From contig OZ059897.1 of assembly GCA_964057225.1 (NCBI GenBank), forward strand, positions 10,168,001 to 10,232,000: a stretch of DNA of 64,000 bases, given 5' to 3'. Position numbers and translations under genes: made by a program. The notes below the pieces were generated by a model. That model ran no database searches. It worked only from the letters and a program-made list of their open reading frames with translations, and had not been told where the DNA came from. Positions 19,936 to 29,936 of the stretch are shown here, piece after piece. Origin of the DNA: Auanema rhodensis. Lineage: Eukaryota > Nematoda > Chromadorea > Rhabditida > Rhabditidae. Position 1 is the stretch's first letter. Each line of letters starts with the position of its first letter.

Positions 19936-21081
19936 GAATGGGGTCGCTACGCTGTATACCCTTGAGTTACCATTCCCATTGGCTGATGGTCTTTGTCTTC
20001 TTGGGGAACTAGGTCTAGGGTTCCAAGACGAGCTATTGGCATTTCTGCCATTGGCAAATGGGCGGTTTCCCGGGTTAGGACGCCTATTCATATTCCCGTT
20101 TTGCGAGTTATTATTATTATAACGTACGGCAGAAGGTCGCTCTCTCTCTCGCTCATAATCATTAGAGCCATTATTGTGCTGAGCCCAGTTATTATTTTTT
20201 TTATTTTTTTTATTATTTTTATAATTTTTATTATTATTATTATTCCTACTTCTTTCTCTTTCTTCACTAAAGCTTAATTTATGCTGTAAAGCATTTATGA
20301 GCTCCTTCAAGGTGCTGGTGTCTTCATTTCTTTTCATGAAGCTATTTCGAACGCCTTCTTCAAACCTAGCTAATTTCTTAGCTTGTTCATAAGTGGCGGG
20401 GTTTTTAGTTAAAACCGCAATACCCAGTTCCTCTTTTAAACCATTTAAAAATGCCGTTTTCAACATTGGTTCCCGCTCGGGATCCATTGGTGACATTATG
20501 GTGCTTGCCATTCTCTCTAATTCCATACTAAAATCAAGAACAGATTTATCTCCTTGTTGTACTTGATGAATAAGCGCTATGGTGAAATTTTTATCTGTTT
20601 TAGGCGCTAAAAGCTCAGTGAGCTGATCCATCAAAACAATCCATGGGCCATTAGTTCTTATGCCACTAGGAATACTATTATACAAGGAGAGAGCTGTTTC
20701 ATTTGATTCCAAAAGAAGAGGCAAAATTAATAGTCTCTCAGGTAAGCTTAGATTCATAACATTAAAAAATCTGTTTAAAGATTCAACAAAAGAACGAAAG
20801 CTACGAGAGCCGTCATACCTGGGACAGAGATGGCAATTCAAAATAGTTGCCATATTTCTAGAGGGTGGAGCAACATTAGAATTAGGAGATGGAGAGGTAG
20901 GAGTCATTTTTCTTTCAAAAGCTTTAGTTATAGCAGCGGCCCACCGACTTGGTGATCTATTTCGTACTGTAGTAGGTGCCCGAGGTGTTTCCTCAGTGAT
21001 GGCCCTTCTGCTTTTACTTCTCGTTCTAATTGTTAGAGAAGAAGAATGAGAAGAAGAAGAGGAATCACCTTCTTCTCTCAA
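18061..21081 (-). CDS. gag: Gag fused to envelope-like glycoprotein
   Basis: One 1,006-codon frame. It is open further upstream to about 21230 but has no ATG before residue 59 (20905-20907), so that Met or a spliced upstream exon probably starts it. Residues ~80-260 look like a retroelement capsid (LCPRYDGSRSF, then a long helical region). Residues ~277-375 are Asn/Lys/Arg-rich with RERERE runs and replace a CCHC zinc knuckle, which I do not see. From Met383 the character changes to signal peptide, Cys-rich ectodomain and RRRNKR furin-like site, described separately. It ends at TGA 18061-18063, overlapping the Pol frame by eight bases. Confidence 0.88.
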   Translation of the reverse strand: MREEGDSSSSSHSSSLTIRTRSKSRRAITEETPRAPTTVRNRSPSRWAAAITKAFERKMTPTSPSPNSNVAPPSRNMATILNCHLCPRYDGSRSFRSFVESLNRFFNVMNLSLPERLLILPLLLESNETALSLYNSIPSGIRTNGPWIVLMDQLTELLAPKTDKNFTIALIHQVQQGDKSVLDFSMELERMASTIMSPMDPEREPMLKTAFLNGLKEELGIAVLTKNPATYEQAKKLARFEEGVRNSFMKRNEDTSTLKELINALQHKLSFSEERERSRNNNNNKNYKNNKKNKKNNNWAQHNNGSNDYERERERPSAVRYNNNNSQNGNMNRRPNPGNRPFANGRNANSSSWNPRPSSPRRQRPSANGNGNSRVYSVATPFMPPVTLCLTLLALSCLPFGSAKYQICAQSEGGILVTPPVVTGCHKAEIGKAHSVEVEIYLPKAEIESWEAWKCYVKKYKSCVRDFMFLRDRNTTFSHIETVDKKDCVRAHRNRMWNDKIMNAQQHSVFETPLNEHNPTRSWSTEECVEIEQFVLKRGIITRLKEDHIVSDLFINTDNCKGNEGFCATGEGAVIWQPPIPSVVCHYQKLGPFSAMLGDHILLVHSIESAFVLQNHSTSAHVQSCFEFAVFESSSEAIIRFTAYPRVYNLLDLSNTLLNADRRRNKRNALPQKHRSFSDDYLFVNAKSQPYAFPFLRPTFIFGSASITKFYAKYMRYAATSSYESLLQFAIDNPLFIDTIVSLGLTKDHITNWAKSNNFKDPNLLILQCMGIEEIKLATRQVINSMKLDDLITQVARRIEVPRLKRSLMKSTTSIEDFFRGMAHAVVYQATILDGTQTVPSIEQLARALYPSILPRSGNMNPSEIIATAQGMLFMIQQQSGKEQISRDMQVSRQQKADATVRNNQEQDLAIISKLPDYHNLYTKNSTAYYGFPPQSIEYPQENPKFNKTEVLEFISWVKTQITTDKNMVQHTTVTPITSTKTTIRSLTTPSPNAYERGRELYVAER

Positions 21082-21338
21082 AAATTCAAAAGGAGAGAGG
21101 TAGGTGGATGGAGTATTTAAGTTTTTAGAATTAAATTCAAAAACTTGGCGTACCTCTGGTGATCCTTGTTCCTGATCTTTGTTTTCCTCGCTGATGTCCG
21201 AGTCCGACAGGGTGGCTGGTGAATACAGTTAGATGAATATAAGAGAGCGTACTGGAAGCAACTAGACTCCAGTAAAAACGTTTGTGAGAATGGCGTCTGA
21301 TGAAGGAGGATCGTTGAAGCTTCAAGCTCCGCCTCCAG
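21082..21338 (-). other. Retroelement 5' leader
   Basis: About 257 bp lies between the primer-binding-site candidate and the first codon of the long Gag frame. The Gag frame is open through the 3' half of it without an ATG. A CCAGAG|GTACGC sequence near 21150 has the form of a splice donor. Two short open frames in other phases begin with GTG or TTG and are not convincing genes. Confidence 0.5.
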
Positions 21339-21356
21339 CCATGTGTCACGACACCA
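21339..21356 (-). other. Primer-binding-site candidate
   Basis: The minus strand reads TGGTGTCGTGACACATGG, starting with the TGG expected opposite a tRNA CCA end, two bases after a potential LTR end (CGCTAACA). It would pair with a tRNA ending GTGTCACGACACCA. It does not match the tRNA-His of this window, whose primer site would begin TGGTGCCCAAG. Confidence 0.5.
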
Positions 21357-21358
21357 GA

Positions 21359-21750
21359 TGTTAGCGCTTATGGTAAACAACCATTGACCGTCTGTCGTGA
21401 TATTTGAATATTATAATCACTAATGTCAGCTTAGAGACAAATAAGGAATCACAGATGGTGCCTTAAGCCTGTTTGAAAACTTTTGAATTTTAACAGCTGT
21501 TATTGACTACACATGTCAAACAGCTGGTACGCATGGGCCAACTATTTGAATGTGAGTAAGCTTAAAGTAAACAAAAATGTCTTATCTCGTATATTAAGTT
21601 CAATTTTATAAAGTTTATTAAGATTTGTAGAAAGAATTTCAAAAAAAATCTTAATTAAGATAATTTTTAATTTAATTTCCAAAGATTTAGAAGGTAATTT
21701 AAGATTGATATAGGAGTTTAAATTCAGTAATCTGTCAGTAATATAGGAAA
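21359..21750 (-). repeat. 5' LTR candidate, boundaries unsure
   Basis: This is AT-rich sequence between the primer-binding-site candidate and the right tRNA array. Its inner end is ...GCGCTAACA on the minus strand. By eye it shares no long word with the 3' LTR candidate at 12952-13331, so it is a different LTR family, a heavily rearranged LTR or unrelated sequence. The outer boundary is where array spacer sequence begins, near 21750. Confidence 0.35.
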
Positions 21751-21815
21751 AATTAAACAAATCTAACATGACAGCAAGCAATATGTTTATAGCATTTTAA
21801 TTTCAAAACAAAAAA

Positions 21816-21887
21816 TGCCCAAGACAGGAATCGAACCTGTGTCGCCACGGCCACAACGTGGAGTACTAACCACTATACTACTTGGGC
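21816..21887 (-). tRNA. tRNA-His: tRNA-His(GTG) R1
   Basis: Class C. Nearest gene to the retroelement on this side, with its 3' end facing it. Confidence 0.96.
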
Positions 21888-22147
21888 CGATATTACAACA
21901 ACTTAACAGAGTTAGTGTGTTCATTGTTACTGAAATGAACTAAGATTCTTCAATTTCTGTGTGACAACATGAAAATTCTAATTCAATGAACAGAAATTGA
22001 ATTTCGTCTTTATTTTTGAAAACAATACAGTTGATTGAACGTGATTAAATCGAAAATTGTTAGAACTTGAATAAGTATTCAAATTAAAGAAATCTAACAT
22101 GACAAACAAGCAATAATTTTATAGCATTTAAATTTCAGAACAAAAAA

Positions 22148-22219
22148 TGCCCAAGACAGGAATCGAATCTGTGTCGCCACGGCCACAACGTGGAGTACTA
22201 ACCACTATATTACTTGGGC
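22148..22219 (-). tRNA. tRNA-His: tRNA-His(GTG) R2
   Basis: Class D. Confidence 0.8.
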
Positions 22220-22478
22220 CGATATTACAACAACTTAACAAAGTTAGTGTGTTCATTGTTACTGAAATGAACTAAGATTCTTCAATTTCTGTGTGACAAC
22301 ATGAAAATTCTAATTCAATGACCAGAAATTGAAAGATGTCTTTATTTTTGAAAACAATACTGTTAATTGAACGTGATTAAGTCGAAAATTGTTGGAACTT
22401 AAATAAGTATTTGAATTAAACAAATCTAACATGACAGCAAGCAATATGTTTATAGCATTTTAATTTCAAAACAAAAAA

Positions 22479-22550
22479 TGCCCAAGACAGGAATCGAACC
22501 TGTGTCGCCACGGCCACAACGTGGAGTACTAACCACTATACTACTTGGGC
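22479..22550 (-). tRNA. tRNA-His: tRNA-His(GTG) R3
   Basis: Class C. Confidence 0.96.
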
Positions 22551-22686
22551 CGATATTACAACAACTTAACAGAGTTAGTGTGTTCATATCGAAAATTGTT
22601 AGAACTTAAATAAGTATTTGAATTAAACAAATCTAACATGACAAGCAAGCAATATGTTTATAGCATTTTAATTTCAAAACAAAAAA

Positions 22687-22758
22687 TGCCCAAGACAGGA
22701 ATCGAACCTGTGTCGCCACGGCCACAACGTGGAGTACTAACCACTATACTACTTGGAC
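22687..22758 (-). tRNA. tRNA-His: tRNA-His(GTG) R4
   Basis: Class J: C2T gives a T-G wobble in the acceptor stem. Confidence 0.88.
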
Positions 22759-23018
22759 CGATATTACAACAACTTAACAGAGTTAGTGTGTTCATTGTTA
22801 CTGAAATGAACTAAGATTCTTCAATTTCTGTGTGACAACATGAAAATTCTAATTCAATGAACAGAAATTGAATTTCGTCTTTATTTTTGAAAACAATACG
22901 GTTGATTGAACGTGATTAAATCGAAAATTGTTAGAACTTGAATAAGTATTCAAATTAAAGAAATCTAACATGACAAACAAGCAATAATTTTATAGCATTT
23001 AAATTTCAGAACAAAAAA

Positions 23019-23090
23019 TGCCCAAGACAGGAATCGAATCTGTGTCGCCACGGCCACAACGTGGAGTACTAACCACTATATTACTTGGGC
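23019..23090 (-). tRNA. tRNA-His: tRNA-His(GTG) R5
   Basis: Class D. Confidence 0.8.
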
Positions 23091-23350
23091 CGATATTACA
23101 ACAACTTAACAAAGTTAGTGTGTTTATTGTTACTGAAATGAACTAAGATTCTTCAATTTCTGTGTGACAACATGAAAATTCTAATTCAATGACCAGAAAT
23201 TGAAAGATGTCTTTATTTTTGAAAACAATACTGTTAATTGAACGTGATTAAGTCGAAAGTTGTTAGAACTTAAATAAGTATCTGAATTAAACAAATCTAA
23301 CATGACAAGCAAGCAATATGTTTATAGCATTTAAATTTCAAAACAAAAAA

Positions 23351-23422
23351 TGCCCAAGACAGGAATCGAACCTGTGTCGCCACGGCCACAACGTGGAGTA
23401 CTAACCACTATATTACTTGGGC
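23351..23422 (-). tRNA. tRNA-His: tRNA-His(GTG) R6
   Basis: Class E. Confidence 0.88.
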
Positions 23423-23682
23423 CGATATTACAACAACTTAACAAAGTTATTGTGTTCATTGTTACTGAATTGAACTAAGATTCTTCAATTTCTGTGTGAC
23501 AACATGAAAATTTTAATTCAATGAACAGAAATTGAAAGATGTCTTTATTTTTGAAAACAATACACTTAATTGAACGTGATTTAATCGAAAATTGTTAGAA
23601 CTTAAATAAGTATTTGAATTAAACAAATCTAACATGACAAGCAAGCAATATGTTTATAGCATTTTAATTTCAAAACAAGAAA

Positions 23683-23754
23683 TGCCCAAGACAGGAATCG
23701 AATCTGTGTCGCCACGGCCACAACGTGGAGTACTAACCACTATATTACTTGGGC
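23683..23754 (-). tRNA. tRNA-His: tRNA-His(GTG) R7
   Basis: Class D. The terminator run is interrupted (TTTCTTG after the discriminator), with the next T4 a few bases on. Confidence 0.75.
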
Positions 23755-24014
23755 CGATATTACAACAACTTAACAAAGTTAGTGTGTTTATTGTTACTGA
23801 AATGAACTAAGATTCTTCAATTTCTGTGTGACAACATGAAAATTCTAATTCAATGACCAGAAATTGAAAGATGTCTTTATTTTTGAAAACAATACTGTTA
23901 ATTGAACGTGATTAAGTCGAAAGTTGTTAGAACTTAAATAAGTATTTGAATTAAACAAATCTAACATGACAAGCAAGCAATATGTTTATAGCATTTAAAT
24001 TTCAAAACAAAAAA

Positions 24015-24086
24015 TGCCCAAGACAGGAATCGAACCTGTGTCGCCACGGCCACAACGTGGAGTACTAACCACTATATTACTTGGGC
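24015..24086 (-). tRNA. tRNA-His: tRNA-His(GTG) R8
   Basis: Class E. Confidence 0.88.
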
Positions 24087-24346
24087 CGATATTACAACAA
24101 CTTAACAAAGTTATTGTGTTCATTGTTACTGAATTGAACTAAGATTCTTCAATTTCTGTGTGACAACATGAAAATTCTAATTCAATGAACAGAAATTGAA
24201 AGATGTCTTTATTTTTGAAAACAATACACTTAATTGAACGTGATTTAATCGAAAATTGTTAGAACTTAAATAAGTATTTGAATTAAACAAATCTAACATG
24301 ACAAGCAAGCAATATGTTTATAGCATTTTAGTTTCAAAACAAAAAA

Positions 24347-24418
24347 TGCCCAAGACAGGATTCGAATCTGTGTCGCCACGGCCACAACGTGGAGTACTGA
24401 CCACTATACTACTTGGGC
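24347..24418 (-). tRNA. tRNA-His: tRNA-His(GTG) R9
   Basis: Class I, with an intact acceptor stem. Confidence 0.75.
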
Positions 24419-24678
24419 CGATATTACAACAACTAAACAAAGTTATTGTGTTCATTGTTACTGAAATGAACTAAGATTCTTCATTTCCTGTGTGACAACA
24501 TGAAAATTCTAATTCAATGAACAGAAATTGAATTTTGTCTTTATTTTTGAAAACAATACAGTTAATTGAACGTGATTTAATTGAAAATTGTTGGAACTTA
24601 AATAAGTATTTTAATAAAACAAATCTAACATGACAAGCAAGCAATAATTTCATAGCATTTAAATTTCAAAACAAAAAA

Positions 24679-24750
24679 TGCCCAAGACAGGAATCGAATC
24701 TGTGTCGCCACGGCCACAACGTGGAGTACTAACCACTATATTACTTGGGC
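24679..24750 (-). tRNA. tRNA-His: tRNA-His(GTG) R10
   Basis: Class D. Confidence 0.8.
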
Positions 24751-25009
24751 CGATATTACAACAACTTAACAAAGTTAGTGTGTTCAGTGTTACTGAATTG
24801 AACTAAGATTCTTCATTTCCTGTGTGACAACATGAAAATTCTAATTCAATGAACAGAAATTGAATTTTGTCTTTATTTTTGAAAACAATACGGTTGATTG
24901 AACGTGATTAAATCGAAAATTGTTAGAACTTGAATAAGTATTTGAATTAAACAAATCTAACATGACAGCAAGCAATATGTTTATAGCATTTTAATTTCAA
25001 AACAAAAAA

Positions 25010-25081
25010 TGCCCAAGACAGGAATCGAACCTGTGTCGCCACGGCCACAACGTGGAGTACTAACCACTATACTACTTGGGC
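25010..25081 (-). tRNA. tRNA-His: tRNA-His(GTG) R11
   Basis: Class C. Confidence 0.96.
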
Positions 25082-25341
25082 CGATATTACAACAACTTAA
25101 CAGAGTTAGTGTGTTCATTGTTACTGAAATGAACTAAGATTCTTCAATTTCTGTGTGACAACATGAAAATTCTAATTCAATGAACAGAAATTGAATTTCG
25201 TCTTTATTTTTGAAAACAATACAGTTGATTGAACGTGATTAAATCGAAAATTGTTAGAACTTGAATAAGTATTCAAATTAAAGAAATCTAACATGACAAA
25301 CAAGCAATAATTTTATAGCATTTAAATTTCAGAACAAAAAA

Positions 25342-25413
25342 TGCCCAAGACAGGAATCGAATCTGTGTCGCCACGGCCACAACGTGGAGTACTAACCACT
25401 ATATTACTTGGGC
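25342..25413 (-). tRNA. tRNA-His: tRNA-His(GTG) R12
   Basis: Class D. Confidence 0.8.
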
Positions 25414-25672
25414 CGATATTACAACAACTTAACAAAGTTAGTGTGTTCATTGTTACTGAAATGAACTAAGATTCTTCAATTTCTGTGTGACAACATGAAA
25501 ATTCTAATTCAATGACCAGAAATTGAAAGATGTCTTTATTTTTGAAAACAATACTGTTAATTGAACGTGATTAAGTCGAAAATTGTTGGAACTTAAATAA
25601 GTATTTGAATTAAACAAATCTAACATGACAGCAAGCAATATGTTTATAGCATTTTAATTTCAAAACAAAAAA

Positions 25673-25744
25673 TGCCCAAGACAGGAATCGAACCTGTGTC
25701 GCCACGGCCACAACGTGGAGTACTAACCACTATACTACTTGGGC
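25673..25744 (-). tRNA. tRNA-His: tRNA-His(GTG) R13
   Basis: Class C. Confidence 0.96.
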
Positions 25745-25880
25745 CGATATTACAACAACTTAACAGAGTTAGTGTGTTCATATCGAAAATTGTTAGAACT
25801 TAAATAAGTATTTGAATTAAACAAATCTAACATGACAAGCAAGCAATATGTTTATAGCATTTTAATTTCAAAACAAAAAA

Positions 25881-25952
25881 TGCCCAAGACAGGAATCGAA
25901 CCTGTGTCGCCACGGCCACAACGTGGAGTACTAACCACTATACTACTTGGAC
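25881..25952 (-). tRNA. tRNA-His: tRNA-His(GTG) R14
   Basis: Class J, copy of R4. Confidence 0.88.
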
Positions 25953-26212
25953 CGATATTACAACAACTTAACAGAGTTAGTGTGTTCATTGTTACTGAAA
26001 TGAACTAAGATTCTTCAATTTCTGTGTGACAACATGAAAATTCTAATTCAATGAACAGAAATTGAATTTCGTCTTTATTTTTGAAAACAATACGGTTGAT
26101 TGAACGTGATTAAATCGAAAATTGTTAGAACTTGAATAAGTATTCAAATTAAAGAAATCTAACATGACAAACAAGCAATAATTTTATAGCATTTAAATTT
26201 CAGAACAAAAAA

Positions 26213-26284
26213 TGCCCAAGACAGGAATCGAATCTGTGTCGCCACGGCCACAACGTGGAGTACTAACCACTATATTACTTGGGC
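26213..26284 (-). tRNA. tRNA-His: tRNA-His(GTG) R15
   Basis: Class D. Confidence 0.8.
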
Positions 26285-26544
26285 CGATATTACAACAACT
26301 TAACAAAGTTAGTGTGTTTATTGTTACTGAAATGAACTAAGATTCTTCAATTTCTGTGTGACAACATGAAAATTCTAATTCAATGACCAGAAATTGAAAG
26401 ATGTCTTTATTTTTGAAAACAATACTGTTAATTGAACGTGATTAAGTCGAAAGTTGTTAGAACTTAAATAAGTATCTGAATTAAACAAATCTAACATGAC
26501 AAGCAAGCAATATGTTTATAGCATTTAAATTTCAAAACAAAAAA

Positions 26545-26616
26545 TGCCCAAGACAGGAATCGAACCTGTGTCGCCACGGCCACAACGTGGAGTACTAACC
26601 ACTATATTACTTGGGC
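26545..26616 (-). tRNA. tRNA-His: tRNA-His(GTG) R16
   Basis: Class E. Confidence 0.88.
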
Positions 26617-26876
26617 CGATATTACAACAACTTAACAAAGTTATTGTGTTCATTGTTACTGAATTGAACTAAGATTCTTCAATTTCTGTGTGACAACATG
26701 AAAATTTTAATTCAATGAACAGAAATTGAAAGATGTCTTTATTTTTGAAAACAATACACTTAATTGAACGTGATTTAATCGAAAATTGTTAGAACTTAAA
26801 TAAGTATTTGAATTAAACAAATCTAACATGACAAGCAAGCAATATGTTTATAGCATTTTAATTTCAAAACAAGAAA

Positions 26877-26948
26877 TGCCCAAGACAGGAATCGAATCTG
26901 TGTCGCCACGGCCACAACGTGGAGTACTAACCACTATATTACTTGGGC
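26877..26948 (-). tRNA. tRNA-His: tRNA-His(GTG) R17
   Basis: Class D with the interrupted terminator of R7. Confidence 0.75.
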
Positions 26949-27208
26949 CGATATTACAACAACTTAACAAAGTTAGTGTGTTTATTGTTACTGAAATGAA
27001 CTAAGATTCTTCAATTTCTGTGTGACAACATGAAAATTCTAATTCAATGACCAGAAATTGAAAGATGTCTTTATTTTTGAAAACAATACTGTTAATTGAA
27101 CGTGATTAAGTCGAAAGTTGTTAGAACTTAAATAAGTATTTGAATTAAACAAATCTAACATGACAAGCAAGCAATATGTTTATAGCATTTAAATTTCAAA
27201 ACAAAAAA

Positions 27209-27280
27209 TGCCCAAGACAGGAATCGAACCTGTGTCGCCACGGCCACAACGTGGAGTACTAACCACTATATTACTTGGGC
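27209..27280 (-). tRNA. tRNA-His: tRNA-His(GTG) R18
   Basis: Class E. Confidence 0.88.
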
Positions 27281-27540
27281 CGATATTACAACAACTTAAC
27301 AAAGTTATTGTGTTCATTGTTACTGAATTGAACTAAGATTCTTCAATTTCTGTGTGACAACATGAAAATTCTAATTCAATGAACAGAAATTGAAAGATGT
27401 CTTTATTTTTGAAAACAATACACTTAATTGAACGTGATTTAATCGAAAATTGTTAGAACTTAAATAAGTATTTGAATTAAACAAATCTAACATGACAAGC
27501 AAGCAATATGTTTATAGCATTTTAGTTTCAAAACAAAAAA

Positions 27541-27612
27541 TGCCCAAGACAGGATTCGAATCTGTGTCGCCACGGCCACAACGTGGAGTACTGACCACTA
27601 TATTACTTCGGC
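27541..27612 (-). tRNA. tRNA-His: tRNA-His(GTG) R19
   Basis: Class I plus C4G (G4-G69 mismatch) and G10A. Three damaged stem positions, probably impaired. Confidence 0.6.
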
Positions 27613-27872
27613 CGATATTACAACAACTAAACAAAGTTATTGTGTTCATTGTTACTGAATTGAACTAAGATTCTTCAATTTCTGTGTGACAACATGAAAA
27701 TTCTAATTCAATGAACAGAAATTGAATTTTGTCTTTATTTTTGAAAACAATACAGTTAATTGAACGTGATTTAAGCGAAAATTGTTGGAACTTAAATAAG
27801 TATTTAAATTAAACAAATCTAACATGACAAGCAAGCAATAATTTCATAGCATTTAAATTTCAAAACAAAAAA

Positions 27873-27944
27873 TGCCCAAGACAGGAATCGAATCTGTGTC
27901 GCCACGGCCACAACGTGGAGTACTAACCACTATATTACTTGGGC
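27873..27944 (-). tRNA. tRNA-His: tRNA-His(GTG) R20
   Basis: Class D. Confidence 0.8.
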
Positions 27945-28204
27945 CGATATTACAACAACTTAACAAAGTTAGTGTGTTTATTGTTACTGAAATGAACTAA
28001 GATTCTTCAATTTCTGTGTGACAACATGAAAATTCTAATTCAATGACCAGAAATTGAAAGATGTCTTTATTTTTGAAAACAATACTGTTAATTGAACGTG
28101 ATTAAGTCGAAAGTTGTTAGAACTTAAATAAGTATCTGAATTAAACAAATCTAACATGACAAGCAAGCAATATGTTTATAGCATTTAAATTTCAAAACAA
28201 AAAA

Positions 28205-28276
28205 TGCCCAAGACAGGAATCGAACCTGTGTCGCCACGGCCACAACGTGGAGTACTAACCACTATATTACTTGGGC
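28205..28276 (-). tRNA. tRNA-His: tRNA-His(GTG) R21
   Basis: Class E. Confidence 0.88.
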
Positions 28277-28536
28277 CGATATTACAACAACTTAACAAAG
28301 TTATTGTGTTCATTGTTACTGAATTGAACTAAGATTCTTCAATTTCTGTGTGACAACATGAAAATTTTAATTCAATGAACAGAAATTGAAAGATGTCTTT
28401 ATTTTTGAAAACAATACACTTAATTGAACGTGATTTAATCGAAAATTGTTAGAACTTAAATAAGTATTTGAATTAAACAAATCTAACATGACAAGCAAGC
28501 AATATGTTTATAGCATTTTAATTTCAAAACAAGAAA

Positions 28537-28608
28537 TGCCCAAGACAGGAATCGAATCTGTGTCGCCACGGCCACAACGTGGAGTACTAACCACTATATT
28601 ACTTGGGC
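28537..28608 (-). tRNA. tRNA-His: tRNA-His(GTG) R22
   Basis: Class D with the interrupted terminator of R7. Confidence 0.75.
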
Positions 28609-28868
28609 CGATATTACAACAACTTAACAAAGTTAGTGTGTTTATTGTTACTGAAATGAACTAAGATTCTTCAATTTCTGTGTGACAACATGAAAATTCT
28701 AATTCAATGACCAGAAATTGAAAGATGTCTTTATTTTTGAAAACAATACTGTTAATTGAACGTGATTAAGTCGAAAGTTGTTAGAACTTAAATAAGTATT
28801 TGAATTAAACAAATCTAACATGACAAGCAAGCAATATGTTTATAGCATTTAAATTTCAAAACAAAAAA

Positions 28869-28940
28869 TGCCCAAGACAGGAATCGAACCTGTGTCGCCA
28901 CGGCCACAACGTGGAGTACTAACCACTATATTACTTGGGC
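28869..28940 (-). tRNA. tRNA-His: tRNA-His(GTG) R23
   Basis: Class E. Confidence 0.88.
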
Positions 28941-29200
28941 CGATATTACAACAACTTAACAAAGTTATTGTGTTCATTGTTACTGAATTGAACTAAGATT
29001 CTTCAATTTCTGTGTGACAACATGAAAATTCTAATTCAATGAACAGAAATTGAAAGATGTCTTTATTTTTGAAAACAATACACTTAATTGAACGTGATTT
29101 AATCGAAAATTGTTAGAACTTAAATAAGTATTTGAATTAAACAAATCTAACATGACAAGCAAGCAATATGTTTATAGCATTTTAGTTTCAAAACAAAAAA

Positions 29201-29272
29201 TGCCCAAGACAGGATTCGAATCTGTGTCGCCACGGCCACAACGTGGAGTACTGACCACTATATTACTTCGGC
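29201..29272 (-). tRNA. tRNA-His: tRNA-His(GTG) R24
   Basis: Class I plus C4G and G10A, copy of R19. Confidence 0.6.
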
Positions 29273-29532
29273 CGATATTACAACAACTAAACAAAGTTAT
29301 TGTGTTCATTGTTACTGAATTGAACTAAGATTCTTCAATTTCTGTGTGACAACATGAAAATTCTAATTCAATGAACAGAAATTGAATTTTGTCTTTATTT
29401 TTGAAAACAATACAGTTAATTGAACGTGATTTAAGCGAAAATTGTTGGAACTTAAATAAGTATTTAAATTAAACAAATCTAACATGACAAGCAAGCAATA
29501 ATTTCATAGCATTTAAATTTCAAAACAAAAAA

Positions 29533-29604
29533 TGCCCAAGACAGGAATCGAATCTGTGTCGCCACGGCCACAACGTGGAGTACTAACCACTATATTACTT
29601 GGGC
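29533..29604 (-). tRNA. tRNA-His: tRNA-His(GTG) R25
   Basis: Class D. Confidence 0.8.
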
Positions 29605-29864
29605 CGATATTACAACAACTTAACAAAGTTAGTGTGTTCATTGTTACTGAATTGAACTAAGATTCTTCAATTTCTGTGTGACAACATGAAAATTCTAATT
29701 CAATGAACAGAAATTGAATTTTGTCTTTATTTTTGAAAACAATACAGTTAATTGAACGTGATTTAATCGAAAATTGTTGGAACTTAAATAAGTATTTAAA
29801 TTAAACAAATCTAACATGACAAGCAAGCAATAATTTCATAGCATTTAAATTTCAAAACAAAAAA

Positions 29865-29936
29865 TGCCCAAGACAGGAATCGAACCTGTGTCGCCACGGC
29901 CACAACGTGGAGTACTAACCACTATACTACTTGGGC
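29865..29936 (-). tRNA. tRNA-His: tRNA-His(GTG) R26
   Basis: Class C. Confidence 0.96.

Larger units (their letters stand above)
12951..21750 (-). mobile_element. Ty3/Gypsy-type LTR retroelement with envelope-like segment
   Basis: This is about 8.8 kb on the minus strand, inserted exactly where the tRNA arrays change orientation. In transcription order it has a 5' flank or LTR candidate, a primer-binding-site candidate (21339-21356), Gag fused in frame to an envelope-like glycoprotein (21081-18061), protease and RT N-terminus (18008-16368), RT C-terminus, RNase H and integrase (16367-13929), about 590 bp of weak coding potential, a polypurine tract and a 3' LTR (13331-12952). RT before RNase H before integrase, together with YLDD and a GPY module, fits Metaviridae. 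One in-frame stop within RT makes the copy defective unless it is read through. Confidence 0.9.
21816..25009 (-). repeat. Higher-order repeat, 3,194 bp, copy 1 (R1-R10)
   Basis: Ten genes in class order C D C J D E D E I D, with one 208-bp interval after R3. The same order recurs from 25010. Confidence 0.85.
26213..27872 (-). repeat. Higher-order repeat, 1,660 bp, copy 1 (R15-R19)
   Basis: Five genes, D E D E I, including the copy with the interrupted terminator (R17). Repeated immediately to the right. Confidence 0.88.
25010..28204 (-). repeat. Higher-order repeat, ~3,195 bp, copy 2 (R11-R20)
   Basis: Same order and spacing as R1-R10. It differs in the I copy, where R19 has gained C4G and G10A. 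Confidence 0.85.
27873..29532 (-). repeat. Higher-order repeat, 1,660 bp, copy 2 (R20-R24)
   Basis: Repeats R15-R19 gene for gene, including the interrupted terminator (R22) and the C4G acceptor mutation (R24). Confidence 0.88.

Noticed and set aside
19922-20277. Plus-strand open frames opposite the Gag basic region
   Set aside because: They are complement shadows of the Asn/Lys-rich repeats in Gag and show no independent support.
21339-21356. Priming of the retroelement by the local tRNA-His
   Set aside because: A His primer site would begin TGGTGCCCAAG. The candidate site reads TGGTGTCGTGAC, so the link between the array and the element is not through this primer.
21117-21380. Two short minus-strand frames in the retroelement leader
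   Set aside because: They use non-ATG starts, cross the primer-binding-site candidate and resemble no protein I know.
24471-24653. 60-codon open frame in a spacer (similar one at 62926-63108)
   Set aside because: It lies in array spacer and is destroyed by one-base differences in nearly all other units, so it is not conserved as a protein.
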